Below are positions 32,689-40,481 of a stretch of DNA of 64,000 nt, piece by piece (position 1 is the first letter of the stretch; every line of letters begins with the position of its first letter). The notes beneath the pieces are model-generated. The model did not search any database. It had not been told where the DNA came from and saw only the letters and a list, made by a program, of their open reading frames with translations. The DNA lies in the NCBI RefSeq assembly GCF_900105175.1, contig NZ_LT629771.1:4792501-4856500 (forward strand), in the 5' to 3' direction. The stretch comes from Jiangella sp. DSM 45060 (GTDB lineage Bacteria; Actinomycetota; Actinomycetes; Jiangellales; Jiangellaceae). Made by a program: the position numbers and the translations under genes.

Positions 32689-33795
32689 TCAAAACGTCCG
32701 CCACAACAGCAGCAGGGCGCGATCGTCCGCGTCGGACGAGGCGACGGCGTTGATGAGCTTCTGGGCGCCGCCGTCGAAGCCGCGCGCCACCAGGCGCTCG
32801 GCCTCGCCCTGGAGCTTGTCGATGCCGTCGGAGAGGTCGCGCCGCGGCGCTTCGACCAGTCCGTCGGTGTAGAGCATGAGCGCGTCGCCGGGGCGGAGGC
32901 GGCCGGTGACGGGCTCGTAGTGCTTCTGCTCGTAGACGCCGAGCAGGCCACCCTCGGTGTCGAGGGTGGCCCAGCGGCCGGAGCCGGCGTGGAAGTGGAT
33001 GGCGGGTGGATGGCCGGCCGAGCGGACCTGGTACTCGCCGGTGGTGAGGTCGACGACGAGGTGGACGGCGGTGGCGAAGCCTTCGGGCCAGCGCTGCCGC
33101 AGCAGATAGGCGTTGGCGGCGGGCAGGAACTGGTCGGGCGGCAGCGAGCCGAGCAGCCCTCCGAACGCGCCGGACAGCAGCAGCGCGCGGGTGCCCGCGT
33201 TGTGCCCCTTGCCGGACACGTCGACGAGGGCCAGTTCGAGGTCGCGGCCGTCGGTGGAGCGGGAGGCGACGGCGAAGTCGCCGGAGAAGCTGGAGCGTTC
33301 GGCGGCGTGGTGCTTGAGGTCGATCTGCCAGCCGCGCCCGAGCTGCGGCATGCGGCCCTGGGCGGCCAGCCGGTCACGCAGGTCGACGAGCATCGACTCG
33401 CCCATGGTGCCCTGCAGGCCGAGCCGCGCCCGCGACCGCGCGAGACCGAGCGAGACGACGGCGGTGATGCCGACGACGACGGTGACGGCGAGGAAGGTCT
33501 GGCCGCCGCCGATGACGACCCCGCCGGCGAGGAGGCAGAACGCGACGGCGCCGACCAGCCAGGCCAGCGCCCGCGGCGGCACGAACAACCCGCCGAACAG
33601 CAGCGGCAGCACGAGGGCGATGGCCGGCACGATCGACTCCCACTGCACCATCGACAGCCCGAGCAGCAGGGTGGAGGCGAGCAGAACGGCCATGACGACG
33701 GGCTCGCGGAGGAGCCGTCGCGTCAGGGCGCTGGCCGGACGCCCGCCGAAGAACGCCCCGGCAAGCCCGAGCACGCCAGCCGATCGGGTCGTCAC
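32689..33795 (-). CDS. Membrane-anchored PP2C-type (SpoIIE) phosphatase
   Basis: 368 residues. Three to four membrane helices in the first 125 residues (VVMAVLLASTLLLGLSMVQW, SIVPAIALVLPLLFGGLFV, AWLVGAVAFCLLAGGVVI, FLAVTVVVGITAVVSLGLA) are followed by a cytoplasmic SpoIIE domain: SFSGDFAVASRS (metal Asp), ALVDVSGKGHNAGTRAL, YQVRSAGHPPAIHF and LMLYTDGLVEAPR, with a last metal Asp probably in SDADDRALLLLW. It probably dephosphorylates an anti-sigma antagonist; no partner is adjacent. Confidence 0.9.
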   Translation of the reverse strand: MTTRSAGVLGLAGAFFGGRPASALTRRLLREPVVMAVLLASTLLLGLSMVQWESIVPAIALVLPLLFGGLFVPPRALAWLVGAVAFCLLAGGVVIGGGQTFLAVTVVVGITAVVSLGLARSRARLGLQGTMGESMLVDLRDRLAAQGRMPQLGRGWQIDLKHHAAERSSFSGDFAVASRSTDGRDLELALVDVSGKGHNAGTRALLLSGAFGGLLGSLPPDQFLPAANAYLLRQRWPEGFATAVHLVVDLTTGEYQVRSAGHPPAIHFHAGSGRWATLDTEGGLLGVYEQKHYEPVTGRLRPGDALMLYTDGLVEAPRRDLSDGIDKLQGEAERLVARGFDGGAQKLINAVASSDADDRALLLLWRTF

Positions 33796-33861
33796 ACGGA
33801 GGACCCTAGCGGCAAAAAGAGCGTGGGAGGAAGATCACACAGAATTGCCCGTCAGGGCGCG

Positions 33862-34701
33862 TCAATGCTGGCAGTTCGGGCACCAGAACAGGTTCCGGGC
33901 CGCCGCTCTTCCGGCCGCGACCGGCGTGCCGCAGACGAGGCACGGCTGCCCCGTCCGCCGGTAGACGTACACCTCGCCGCCGTGGTCGTCGACGCGCGGC
34001 GGACGGCCCATCGCCTCGGGCTCGTGCTCGGGCCGGACGGTGTCGATGCGGCCGGTCTTCACGCCCAGCTCCATGAGCCCGACGAGGTCGGCCCAGATCG
34101 AACGCAGGACGGGCTCCGGCACGGACGCGCCGGTCCGGGCGGGGTCGACACCCGCCCGGAACAGCGACTCCGCGCGGTACACGTTGCCGACGCCGGCGAC
34201 GACGGCCTGGTCCATGAGGAGGACGCCGATCGGCGCCCGGCTGCGCCCGATGCGCTCCAGCGCCCGCCCCGGATCGTCGCCGCGCAGCGGGTCCGGCCCG
34301 AGCCGGGCGGCGACGGCGTCCTTCTCGGCGTCGCCGACGACCTCGCACCGGGTCGGCCCGCGCAGGTCCGCGTACCCGGACCCGGCGGCCGCGCGCCCGG
34401 CGGCCGCGGCCCCGGCCACCAGCCGCATCCGCACCTGACCGACGACCGGTCCGGCCGGCGGGGCACCGGAGAAGACGTCGAACTTCCCGTACAGCCCGAG
34501 GTGCACGTGCACCCACCGCCGCCCGGCGAAGCCGATGAACAGGTGCTTCCCATGCGCCTCCGCCCGCGACAGCACGGACCCGGAGACGACGGCGGCGCCG
34601 GCCGCGAACCGGCCCTGCGGACTGGACACGCCGACGACCCGTCCGCCGAAGGCGCGGGTCACGTCATCGGCCAGACGGTGGATCGTATGGCCCTCGGGCA
34701 C
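33862..34701 (-). CDS. Formamidopyrimidine/endonuclease VIII-type DNA glycosylase (Nei2-like)
   Basis: 279 residues. The N-terminus MPEGHTIHRLADD gives the catalytic Pro2-Glu3 pair of the Fpg/Nei family, with Lys in EAHGKHLFIGF (beta-lysine) and the helix-two-turn-helix region LLMDQAVVAGVGNVYRAESLF. The C-terminal zinc finger has CLVCG and FWCPNCQH. Opening GHTIHRL is typical of the actinobacterial Nei2 (Rv2464c-like) group. Its order with rpiB, the mycothiol reductase and pepN is the same as in M. tuberculosis. Confidence 0.93.
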   Translation of the reverse strand: MPEGHTIHRLADDVTRAFGGRVVGVSSPQGRFAAGAAVVSGSVLSRAEAHGKHLFIGFAGRRWVHVHLGLYGKFDVFSGAPPAGPVVGQVRMRLVAGAAAAGRAAAGSGYADLRGPTRCEVVGDAEKDAVAARLGPDPLRGDDPGRALERIGRSRAPIGVLLMDQAVVAGVGNVYRAESLFRAGVDPARTGASVPEPVLRSIWADLVGLMELGVKTGRIDTVRPEHEPEAMGRPPRVDDHGGEVYVYRRTGQPCLVCGTPVAAGRAAARNLFWCPNCQH

Positions 34702-34715
34702 GTACCGTCCTTCCT

Positions 34716-34934
34716 GTGAGCGATCGCGAGAAGGGCGTCCGCAAGCTCGACCAGGTCGACCGGCGCTCCCAGGTCGGCGTGTCGCGGGCCATGCGGGCCC
34801 GCGACGTGTCCCGCCCGGCCCCCGGCGACATCGAGGCCGCGCTGGAGCGCATCGGGAAGACGCCGCTGCCGCCGCGGTCTAGTCGGCCGGCGCCGGCAGC
34901 GGAGGAAGCTCGCCGTCAGCCTCGTAACGGCTGA
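34716..34934 (+). CDS. Small basic protein of unknown function
   Basis: 72 residues from GTG 34716: MSDREKGVRKLDQVDRRSQV then GVSRAMRARDVSRPAPGD. The first 50 residues look like coding sequence (charged, Arg/Asp alternation), with a loose Pro-rich end. It starts 14 bases from the Nei2 start, sharing its divergent promoter region, and its end overlaps rpiB on the other strand by 56 bases. Function unknown. Confidence 0.55.
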   Translation: MSDREKGVRKLDQVDRRSQVGVSRAMRARDVSRPAPGDIEAALERIGKTPLPPRSSRPAPAAEEARRQPRNG

Positions 34935-35358
34935 GCATGGCGATGCGGCGGGCGTGCCGCTCGCTGCCGGAGAACGGGGTGTCGAGGAACGTCCGCACGA
35001 ACGTCGCGACGTCGTCGAACGGGTGCATGCGGGCGCCGACGGCCAGCACGCGGGCGTCGTTGTGCTCGCGTGCCAGCCGGGCGGTCTCCTCGGACCACGC
35101 CAGCGCCGACCGGATGCCCTTGACCTTGTTCGCGGCCATCTGCTCGCCGTTGCCGGAGCCGCCGATGACGACGCCCAGGCTGCCGTCGTCGGCGGCCACG
35201 CCCTCGCCCGCCCGCAGGCAGAACGTCGGGTAGTCGTCCAGCTCGTCGTAGACGAACGGGCCGTGGTCGACGACCTCGTGGCCGCCGTCGCGGAGCAACT
35301 CGACGAGGCGGTTCTTGACCTCGTATCCGGCATGGTCGGAGCCGACGTGGACGCGCAT
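34879..35358 (-). CDS. rpiB: Ribose-5-phosphate isomerase B
   Basis: 159 residues. MRVHVGSDHAGYEVKNRLVE is the substrate phosphate/ring-opening region (Asp, His), and the active-site loop VVIGGSGNGEQMAANKVKGI has Glu in place of the E. coli-type catalytic Cys, as in M. tuberculosis RpiB. AREHNDARVLAVGARMH completes the site. Pentose phosphate pathway, cytoplasm. The long reading frame upstream of 35358 is a shadow. Confidence 0.95.
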   Translation of the reverse strand: MRVHVGSDHAGYEVKNRLVELLRDGGHEVVDHGPFVYDELDDYPTFCLRAGEGVAADDGSLGVVIGGSGNGEQMAANKVKGIRSALAWSEETARLAREHNDARVLAVGARMHPFDDVATFVRTFLDTPFSGSERHARRIAMLSRYEADGELPPLPAPAD

Positions 35359-35378
35359 GGGCGTCAGTCTGCCGTACG

Positions 35379-35987
35379 TCAGCCGAAGATGGGCTCGCGG
35401 GTGCGCGTCCGCTTGAGCTCGAAGAAGCCGTCGTACGAGGCCAGCGCCCGCACGCCGTCCCAGACGCGGCCGGCCTCGTCGCCGCGCGGCGCGGGCGACA
35501 TGACCGGGCCGAAGAACGCGTAGCCCTCGACCGCGAGGACGGGCGTGCCGACCTCGGTGCCGACCTGGTCCATGCCGGCGTGGTGGCTCTCCTTCAGCGC
35601 GGCGTCGTACTCGTCTGAATCGGCGTACTCGGCCAGCGACGCCGGCAGGCCGACCTCGGCCAGTGCCTCGGCGATGACGACCGACCGGTCCTCCTGGCCG
35701 CCGAGGTGGAACCGGGTGCCCATGGCGTCGTAGAGCGGCTTCACCCACTGCTGGCCGTGCAGCTCCTTCGCCGCCGTGATGACCCGCACCGGCCCCCAGC
35801 TGTCGGCCATCAGGCGGTTGTACGTCTCCCCCAGGTCACGCCCCGCGTTGAGGTACGACAGCGACATCACGTGCCACGTCACCTCGACCGGCCGGACCCG
35901 TTCCACCTCCATCATCCAGCGCGACGTCATCCACGCCCACGGGCAGATCGGGTCGAACCAGAAATCGACCTGGGTGGTCTCGCTCAT
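35379..35987 (-). CDS. DsbA-family mycothiol-dependent reductase-like protein (Rv2466c homologue)
   Basis: 202 residues from ATG 35985-35987 (an ATG five codons earlier is possible; AAGGG suits the later one). Thioredoxin/DsbA fold with VDFWFDPICPWAWMTSRW, VTWHVMSLSYLN, WGPVRVITAAKELHG and GTPVLAVEGYAFFGPV. The active site reads CPWA, whereas Rv2466c of M. tuberculosis has CPWC, so this protein keeps the attacking Cys but lacks the resolving one. Position between rpiB and pepN is conserved. Confidence 0.92.
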   Translation of the reverse strand: MSETTQVDFWFDPICPWAWMTSRWMMEVERVRPVEVTWHVMSLSYLNAGRDLGETYNRLMADSWGPVRVITAAKELHGQQWVKPLYDAMGTRFHLGGQEDRSVVIAEALAEVGLPASLAEYADSDEYDAALKESHHAGMDQVGTEVGTPVLAVEGYAFFGPVMSPAPRGDEAGRVWDGVRALASYDGFFELKRTRTREPIFG

Positions 35988-36111
35988 GCTGTTGCCCTTC
36001 ATCACAATTGACGCGTCAAAGAGGTCTCGATCTGGCCAACCGCGCGACGGCACGGTCGATTCCCGCGCCCACGGCCAGCGCGGCGGCGGATGTTCTGCCA
36101 GGATCGAGGCC

Positions 36112-38664
36112 ATGTCTGGCACGAACCTGACCCGCGACGAGGCACGCGACCGCGCATCCGTCGTCGACCCCGCGTCGGTGCGCTACACCGTCGAACTGGA
36201 TCTCACCCGCGGCGAGACCACCTTCGGGTCGACGACGACGGCGACCTTCGCCGCCACCGAGGGCGCCGAGACCTGGCTCGACCTCATCGCGCCCACGGTG
36301 CACGAGGTCGTCCTCAACGGCACCGCGCTCGACCCTGCCGACGTGTACGACGGCGCCAGGGTCCGGCTCACCGGCCTGACCAGCGAGAACGAGGTCAAGG
36401 TCGTCGCCGACGCCGCCTACATGCACACCGGCGAAGGGCTGCACCGGTTCGTCGACCCGGTCGACGACGAGGTGTACCTGTACTCGCAGTTCGAGGTGGC
36501 CGATGCCCGCCGCGTCTACGCCTGCTTCGAGCAGCCCGATCTCAAGGCCGAGGTGACGTTCCTGGTCGACGCGCCGTCGGGCTGGCAGGTCGTCTCGAAC
36601 TCGCCGGGCAAGGCCGGAAAGGCCAGCCACGGCAAGAAGCGGTGGACGTTCGAGCCGACGCCGCGGCTGTCGACCTACGTGACGGCGATCGTCGCAGGTC
36701 CGTACCACGTCGAGCGGTCCGAGCACGTCGGCAAGGAGAAGACCATCCCGCTGGCGCTGTACTGCCGCAAGTCGCTGGCCGAGCACCTCGACGCCGACGA
36801 GCTGTTCGACGTCACCAGCCGCGGCTTCGCGTTCTTCGAGGACGTGTTCGGGCTGGCCTACCCGTTCGCGAAGTACGACCAGCTGTTCGTCCCCGAGTTC
36901 AACGCGGGCGCCATGGAGAACGCCGGCGCCGTCACCCACCACGAGGACTACGTCTTCCGCAGCCGCGTCACCGACGCCGCCTACGAGCGCCGGGCCGAGA
37001 CGATCCTGCACGAGATGGCGCACATGTGGTTCGGCGACCTCGTCACCATGCGCTGGTGGGACGACCTGTGGCTGAACGAGTCGTTCGCGACGTGGGCGTC
37101 GGTGCTGTCGCTGTCCGAGGCGACCCGGTGGACCGACGGCTGGACGACGTTCGCCGTCACCGAGAAGCTGTGGGCGCTGCGCCAGGACCAGCTGCCGTCA
37201 ACCCACCCGATCTCCGCCGACATCCGCCACCTCGAGGACGTCGAGGTCAACTTCGACGGCATCACCTACGCCAAGGGCGCCAGCGTGCTGAAGCAGCTGG
37301 TCGCCTGGGTAGGCCGCGACGCGTTCCTCGAGGGCGTGCGGGCGTACTTCGCCGAGCACGCGTGGGGCAACACCTCGCTCGGCGACCTGTTCGCGCACCT
37401 CGAGCGCACCAGCGGCCGCGACCTGTCGGAGTGGAACGAGCAGTGGCTGCGCACGGCCGGCGTCAACACGCTGCGCCCCGTGGTCACCGTCGACAACGCC
37501 GGCGCGTACACGTCGGTGGCGATCGAGCAGACGGCCGCGACCGAGCACCCGGCCATCCGGTCGCACCGGGCCGCGATCGGGCTCTACGACTACGACGACG
37601 ACGGCGTACTGGTGCGGCGGCGGCGCATCGAGCTGGACGTCGACGGCCCGCGCACCGAGGTCGCCGAGCTGCGCGGCGAGACCCAGCCCGACCTCCTGCT
37701 GGTCAACGACGACGACCTCACGTTCGCGAAGGTGCGCCTCGACGACCGCTCGCTGGCGACGGTGGTGCGCTCCATCGGGTCGCTCGACCCGCTGCCGCGG
37801 GCGCTGTGCTGGACGGCGGCGACGGACATGCTGCGCGACGCCGAGATGTCGGCCAGCTCGTTCGTCGAGCTGGTGCTCGGCGGCATCGAGCGCGAGACGT
37901 CGATGGGCGTGGTGCAGCACGTGCTCGCCTCCGCCCGGGCGGCCATCGAGCTGTACGCGTGGCCGGCCAACCGGACGCTGCTGTCGTCGCGGTGGGCGGC
38001 GGCCCTGCGGCAGTCGGCCGGGTCGGCCGAGGCCGGCAGCGACCGCCAGCTGGCCTTCACCCGCGCCTGGGTGTCGGCCGCGGCCAGCGACGAACACGTC
38101 ACCGAGATCAGGGCGCTGCTCGACGGCGACGAAGAGTTGCTGCCGGGCCTGGTCGTCGACACCGACCTGCGGTGGACGCTGCTGCAGCGGCTGGTCGTGC
38201 TGGGTGTGGCCGGCGACGACGCCATCGACGCCGAGCTCGAGCGCGACAACACCGCCACCGGTCAGCGGCAGGCCGCGTACGCCCGTGCGGCGGTCCCGTC
38301 CTACGCCGCCAAGGCGGCCGCCTGGCAGGCCGTCGTCGAGTCCGACGAGCTGCCGAACGCGCTGCTGTCGGCGACTGTGCGCGGCTTCGCCCAGCCCGAG
38401 CAGCGCGAGCTGGTGCGCGCGTACGTCCAGCCGTACCTCGACGCCGTCCCGCGGGTGTGGGCGGAGCGGACCAACGAGAGCGCGCAGGCCATCGTCGTCG
38501 GGCTGTTCCCGCGGTTGCTGGCCGACGCCGCCACGGCCGCGACGGTGCGCGGCTGGCTCGAGACGGCCGAGCTGCCCGACGCCGCCCGGCGGCTCGTCGT
38601 CGAGGGCCTGGCCGACCTCGACCGCGCGCTGCGGGCCCAGGAGCGCGACAGCCAGGCAGGCTGA
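36112..38664 (+). CDS. pepN: Aminopeptidase N (M1 zinc metallopeptidase)
   Basis: 850 residues, cytoplasmic (no signal). N-terminal beta domain (1-190), the exopeptidase motif FNAGAMENAGAVTHHEDYVF near residue 265, the zinc site ILHEMAHMWFGDLVTMRWW with third ligand Glu in LWLNESFATW, and a long helical ERAP1-like C-terminal domain (about 480-850). Releases N-terminal residues from peptides, typically downstream of Clp/proteasome degradation. Conserved neighbour of the Rv2466c homologue; the shared intergenic space (35988-36111) holds both promoters. Confidence 0.97.
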   Translation: MSGTNLTRDEARDRASVVDPASVRYTVELDLTRGETTFGSTTTATFAATEGAETWLDLIAPTVHEVVLNGTALDPADVYDGARVRLTGLTSENEVKVVADAAYMHTGEGLHRFVDPVDDEVYLYSQFEVADARRVYACFEQPDLKAEVTFLVDAPSGWQVVSNSPGKAGKASHGKKRWTFEPTPRLSTYVTAIVAGPYHVERSEHVGKEKTIPLALYCRKSLAEHLDADELFDVTSRGFAFFEDVFGLAYPFAKYDQLFVPEFNAGAMENAGAVTHHEDYVFRSRVTDAAYERRAETILHEMAHMWFGDLVTMRWWDDLWLNESFATWASVLSLSEATRWTDGWTTFAVTEKLWALRQDQLPSTHPISADIRHLEDVEVNFDGITYAKGASVLKQLVAWVGRDAFLEGVRAYFAEHAWGNTSLGDLFAHLERTSGRDLSEWNEQWLRTAGVNTLRPVVTVDNAGAYTSVAIEQTAATEHPAIRSHRAAIGLYDYDDDGVLVRRRRIELDVDGPRTEVAELRGETQPDLLLVNDDDLTFAKVRLDDRSLATVVRSIGSLDPLPRALCWTAATDMLRDAEMSASSFVELVLGGIERETSMGVVQHVLASARAAIELYAWPANRTLLSSRWAAALRQSAGSAEAGSDRQLAFTRAWVSAAASDEHVTEIRALLDGDEELLPGLVVDTDLRWTLLQRLVVLGVAGDDAIDAELERDNTATGQRQAAYARAAVPSYAAKAAAWQAVVESDELPNALLSATVRGFAQPEQRELVRAYVQPYLDAVPRVWAERTNESAQAIVVGLFPRLLADAATAATVRGWLETAELPDAARRLVVEGLADLDRALRAQERDSQAG

Positions 38665-38683
38665 CGGGTTCTGTGCGGGGTTT

Positions 38684-38700
38684 CATCTACGATGTAGATG
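38684..38700. promoter_or_regulatory. Palindromic operator before the IclR-type gene
   Basis: CATCTAC-GAT-GTAGATG is a perfect 7-bp inverted repeat with 3-base spacer, ending 30 bases before the GTG start and 19 bases after the pepN stop. Likely the autoregulatory site of the IclR-type regulator. Confidence 0.7.
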
Positions 38701-38730
38701 ACGGTTCCGAGATGGTGGGGGATCATTAAC

Positions 38731-39537
38731 GTGCCACGAGTACCTGCCCGCGAGTCCGCCGGCGGCACCCAGAGCGTCGAGCGCGCGCTCTCGCTGCTGT
38801 CCGCGTTCACCGAGGAGCACCCCGAGCGGCGCATCTCCGAGCTGGTGGCCGCCACCGGGCTGGGCCAGTCGACGGTGTCGCGGCTGGTCGGCGCGCTGGT
38901 CAACCTGGGGTACCTGACGCACCACGGGCGCAGCGGGCTGTACGGCGTCGGGCCGCGGGTCATCACGCTGGCCGGCATCGGGCTGAACCAGTCGCCGGTG
39001 CACCAGCAGTCGCGCCAGCTCGCACAGAACCTCGCCGCCACGCTGGGCCTCGGCGTCAACGTCGCCGAGCGCCACGGCGCCAGCCTGTTCTACCTCTGCC
39101 ACTTCGAGGGTGCCAACGCGCCGCGGCCGTCCACCCTGATCGGCCGCGGCGGCCCGCTGCACGCCACCGCCATGGGGAAGGCGCTGACCAGCGAGCTCCC
39201 GCCCGACGAGCTGCGCGAGCTGATCGGCTCCGAGTACGCCCGCTACACCCCGCACACCATCTCGTCCTACGACGAGCTGGCCGCGGCGCTGCAGGAGGTC
39301 CGCTCCCGCGGCTACGCCACCGAGTTGGAAGAGCTGGCGTTCGGACGGGCGTGCGTGGCGGCGCCGATCCGCGACCGGTCCGGGCAGGTCATCGCGGCGC
39401 TGTCGGTGTCGGGCCCGCTGTCGGCGATGAACCTGCCGGCCCGGCAGGACGAGCTGGCGATGATCGCCATCGAGCACGCCGACCAGATCTCGTCCAACCT
39501 CGGCTACCACGCCACGGTGACCGCACTCCCCGGCTGA
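38731..39537 (+). CDS. IclR-family transcriptional regulator
   Basis: 268 residues from GTG 38731, with GGGGGA ahead. Winged helix at 15-75: SVERALSLLSAFTEEHPERR, ISELVAATGLGQSTVSRLVG. The IclR effector domain follows: LHATAMGKALTSELPPDEL, ELEELAFGRACVAAPIRDRS and VIAALSVSGPLSAMNL. Effectors are usually aromatic acids or other small carboxylates. No obvious target gene on the same strand; convergent with the LLM-amidase pair. Confidence 0.92.
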   Translation: MPRVPARESAGGTQSVERALSLLSAFTEEHPERRISELVAATGLGQSTVSRLVGALVNLGYLTHHGRSGLYGVGPRVITLAGIGLNQSPVHQQSRQLAQNLAATLGLGVNVAERHGASLFYLCHFEGANAPRPSTLIGRGGPLHATAMGKALTSELPPDELRELIGSEYARYTPHTISSYDELAAALQEVRSRGYATELEELAFGRACVAAPIRDRSGQVIAALSVSGPLSAMNLPARQDELAMIAIEHADQISSNLGYHATVTALPG

Positions 39538-39585
39538 CGGCGGCCGGTTCGCGCCCCGGGATCCGGCGTTCGTCGGCCACTCCTG

Positions 39586-39635
39586 TGATCATCAAGGATC
39601 GACCACGTCGGAGTGGGGTCGATCCTTGATGATCA
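39586..39635. terminator. 19-bp hairpin terminator shared by convergent genes
   Basis: A perfect 19-bp inverted repeat (39586-39604 and 39617-39635) with a 12-base loop lies between the IclR-type gene and the LLM gene. The TGA stop of the LLM gene (39633-39635) is the last triplet of the right arm, so the hairpin starts inside that coding sequence. Works in both directions. Confidence 0.9.
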
Positions 39636-40481
39636 TGGGAGGGAGGCGCGGACCGCGGGCATGACCTCCTCGGCGAACGTGCGCAGCTGGCCGGGCGGGC
39701 CGCCGAACACCAGGACGTCGGCGCGGTGCTCGGTGGCCAGCACGTTCAGCTCGTCGATCCACTGCGACACCGGGCCGGCGAGGTAGCCCTCAGTGACACC
39801 GTCGGTGATGGCGCCGCCCACGTTGAAGACGCGGCGGACGGCGGAGGGGTCGCGGCCGGCGGCCACGGCGGCGGCGTCGACCCGTTCGTTCAGCTCGGGC
39901 AGCCGGCGCAGCACGTCGGCGTTGATCGAGGGGACCCAGCCGTCGGCCAGGCGGCCGGTCAGGGCCAGCGCCCGCGGGCCGTACGCCCCGACCCAGATGC
40001 CGATGTCGTGCGCCGGCAGCGGCCCGGAGTGCACGCCGCGCAGGTGGTAGTGGTCGCCCTCGAACCGCAACCCGCGCTCGCCGCTCCACAGCAGCCGGAT
40101 CACCTCGATGGCCTCGCCGAGCGCCGCCAGCGCCTCCCCCGGCGTCCGCCGCACGCCCCCGTAGCCCTCGATGGCGTCCCAGAACGCCCCGGCGCCCAGC
40201 CCCAGCTCGAACCGTCCGCCGGACAGCACGTCCAGCGACGCCGCCGTCTTGGCCAGCACGCCGGGCGGGCGCAGCGGCAGGCAGGCGACGTCGGGGAAGA
40301 CGCGCAGGGTGGACGTCGCGGTGAGGACGGCGCTGGACAACGCGATGGTGTCGGCGAAGCGGCGTTGGTACGGGTGGTCCTGGATGCCGGCGTACTCGAA
40401 CCCGAGGGTCTCGGCCAGTTGCGCGGTGGCGACCAGCGGCTGGGACGCGTCGGGCACCAGGAAATGGCCGAAGCTCACCAT
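39633..40481 (-). CDS. LLM-class (luciferase-like) monooxygenase
   Basis: 282 residues, TIM-barrel enzyme using FMN or F420. Start MVSFGHFLVPDASQPLVATA, then ETLGFEYAGIQDHPYQRRF, LSGGRFELGLGAGAFWDAI (cofactor phosphate region), PIGVGA-like IWVGAYGPRALALTGRLADG and the WVPS segment. The pattern is closer to F420-dependent members of actinobacteria than to bacterial luciferase. Overlaps the upstream amidase gene by 7 bases, with GGAGG nine bases before its ATG, so the pair is likely one operon degrading an amide-containing compound. Confidence 0.88.
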   Translation of the reverse strand: MVSFGHFLVPDASQPLVATAQLAETLGFEYAGIQDHPYQRRFADTIALSSAVLTATSTLRVFPDVACLPLRPPGVLAKTAASLDVLSGGRFELGLGAGAFWDAIEGYGGVRRTPGEALAALGEAIEVIRLLWSGERGLRFEGDHYHLRGVHSGPLPAHDIGIWVGAYGPRALALTGRLADGWVPSINADVLRRLPELNERVDAAAVAAGRDPSAVRRVFNVGGAITDGVTEGYLAGPVSQWIDELNVLATEHRADVLVFGGPPGQLRTFAEEVMPAVRASLP

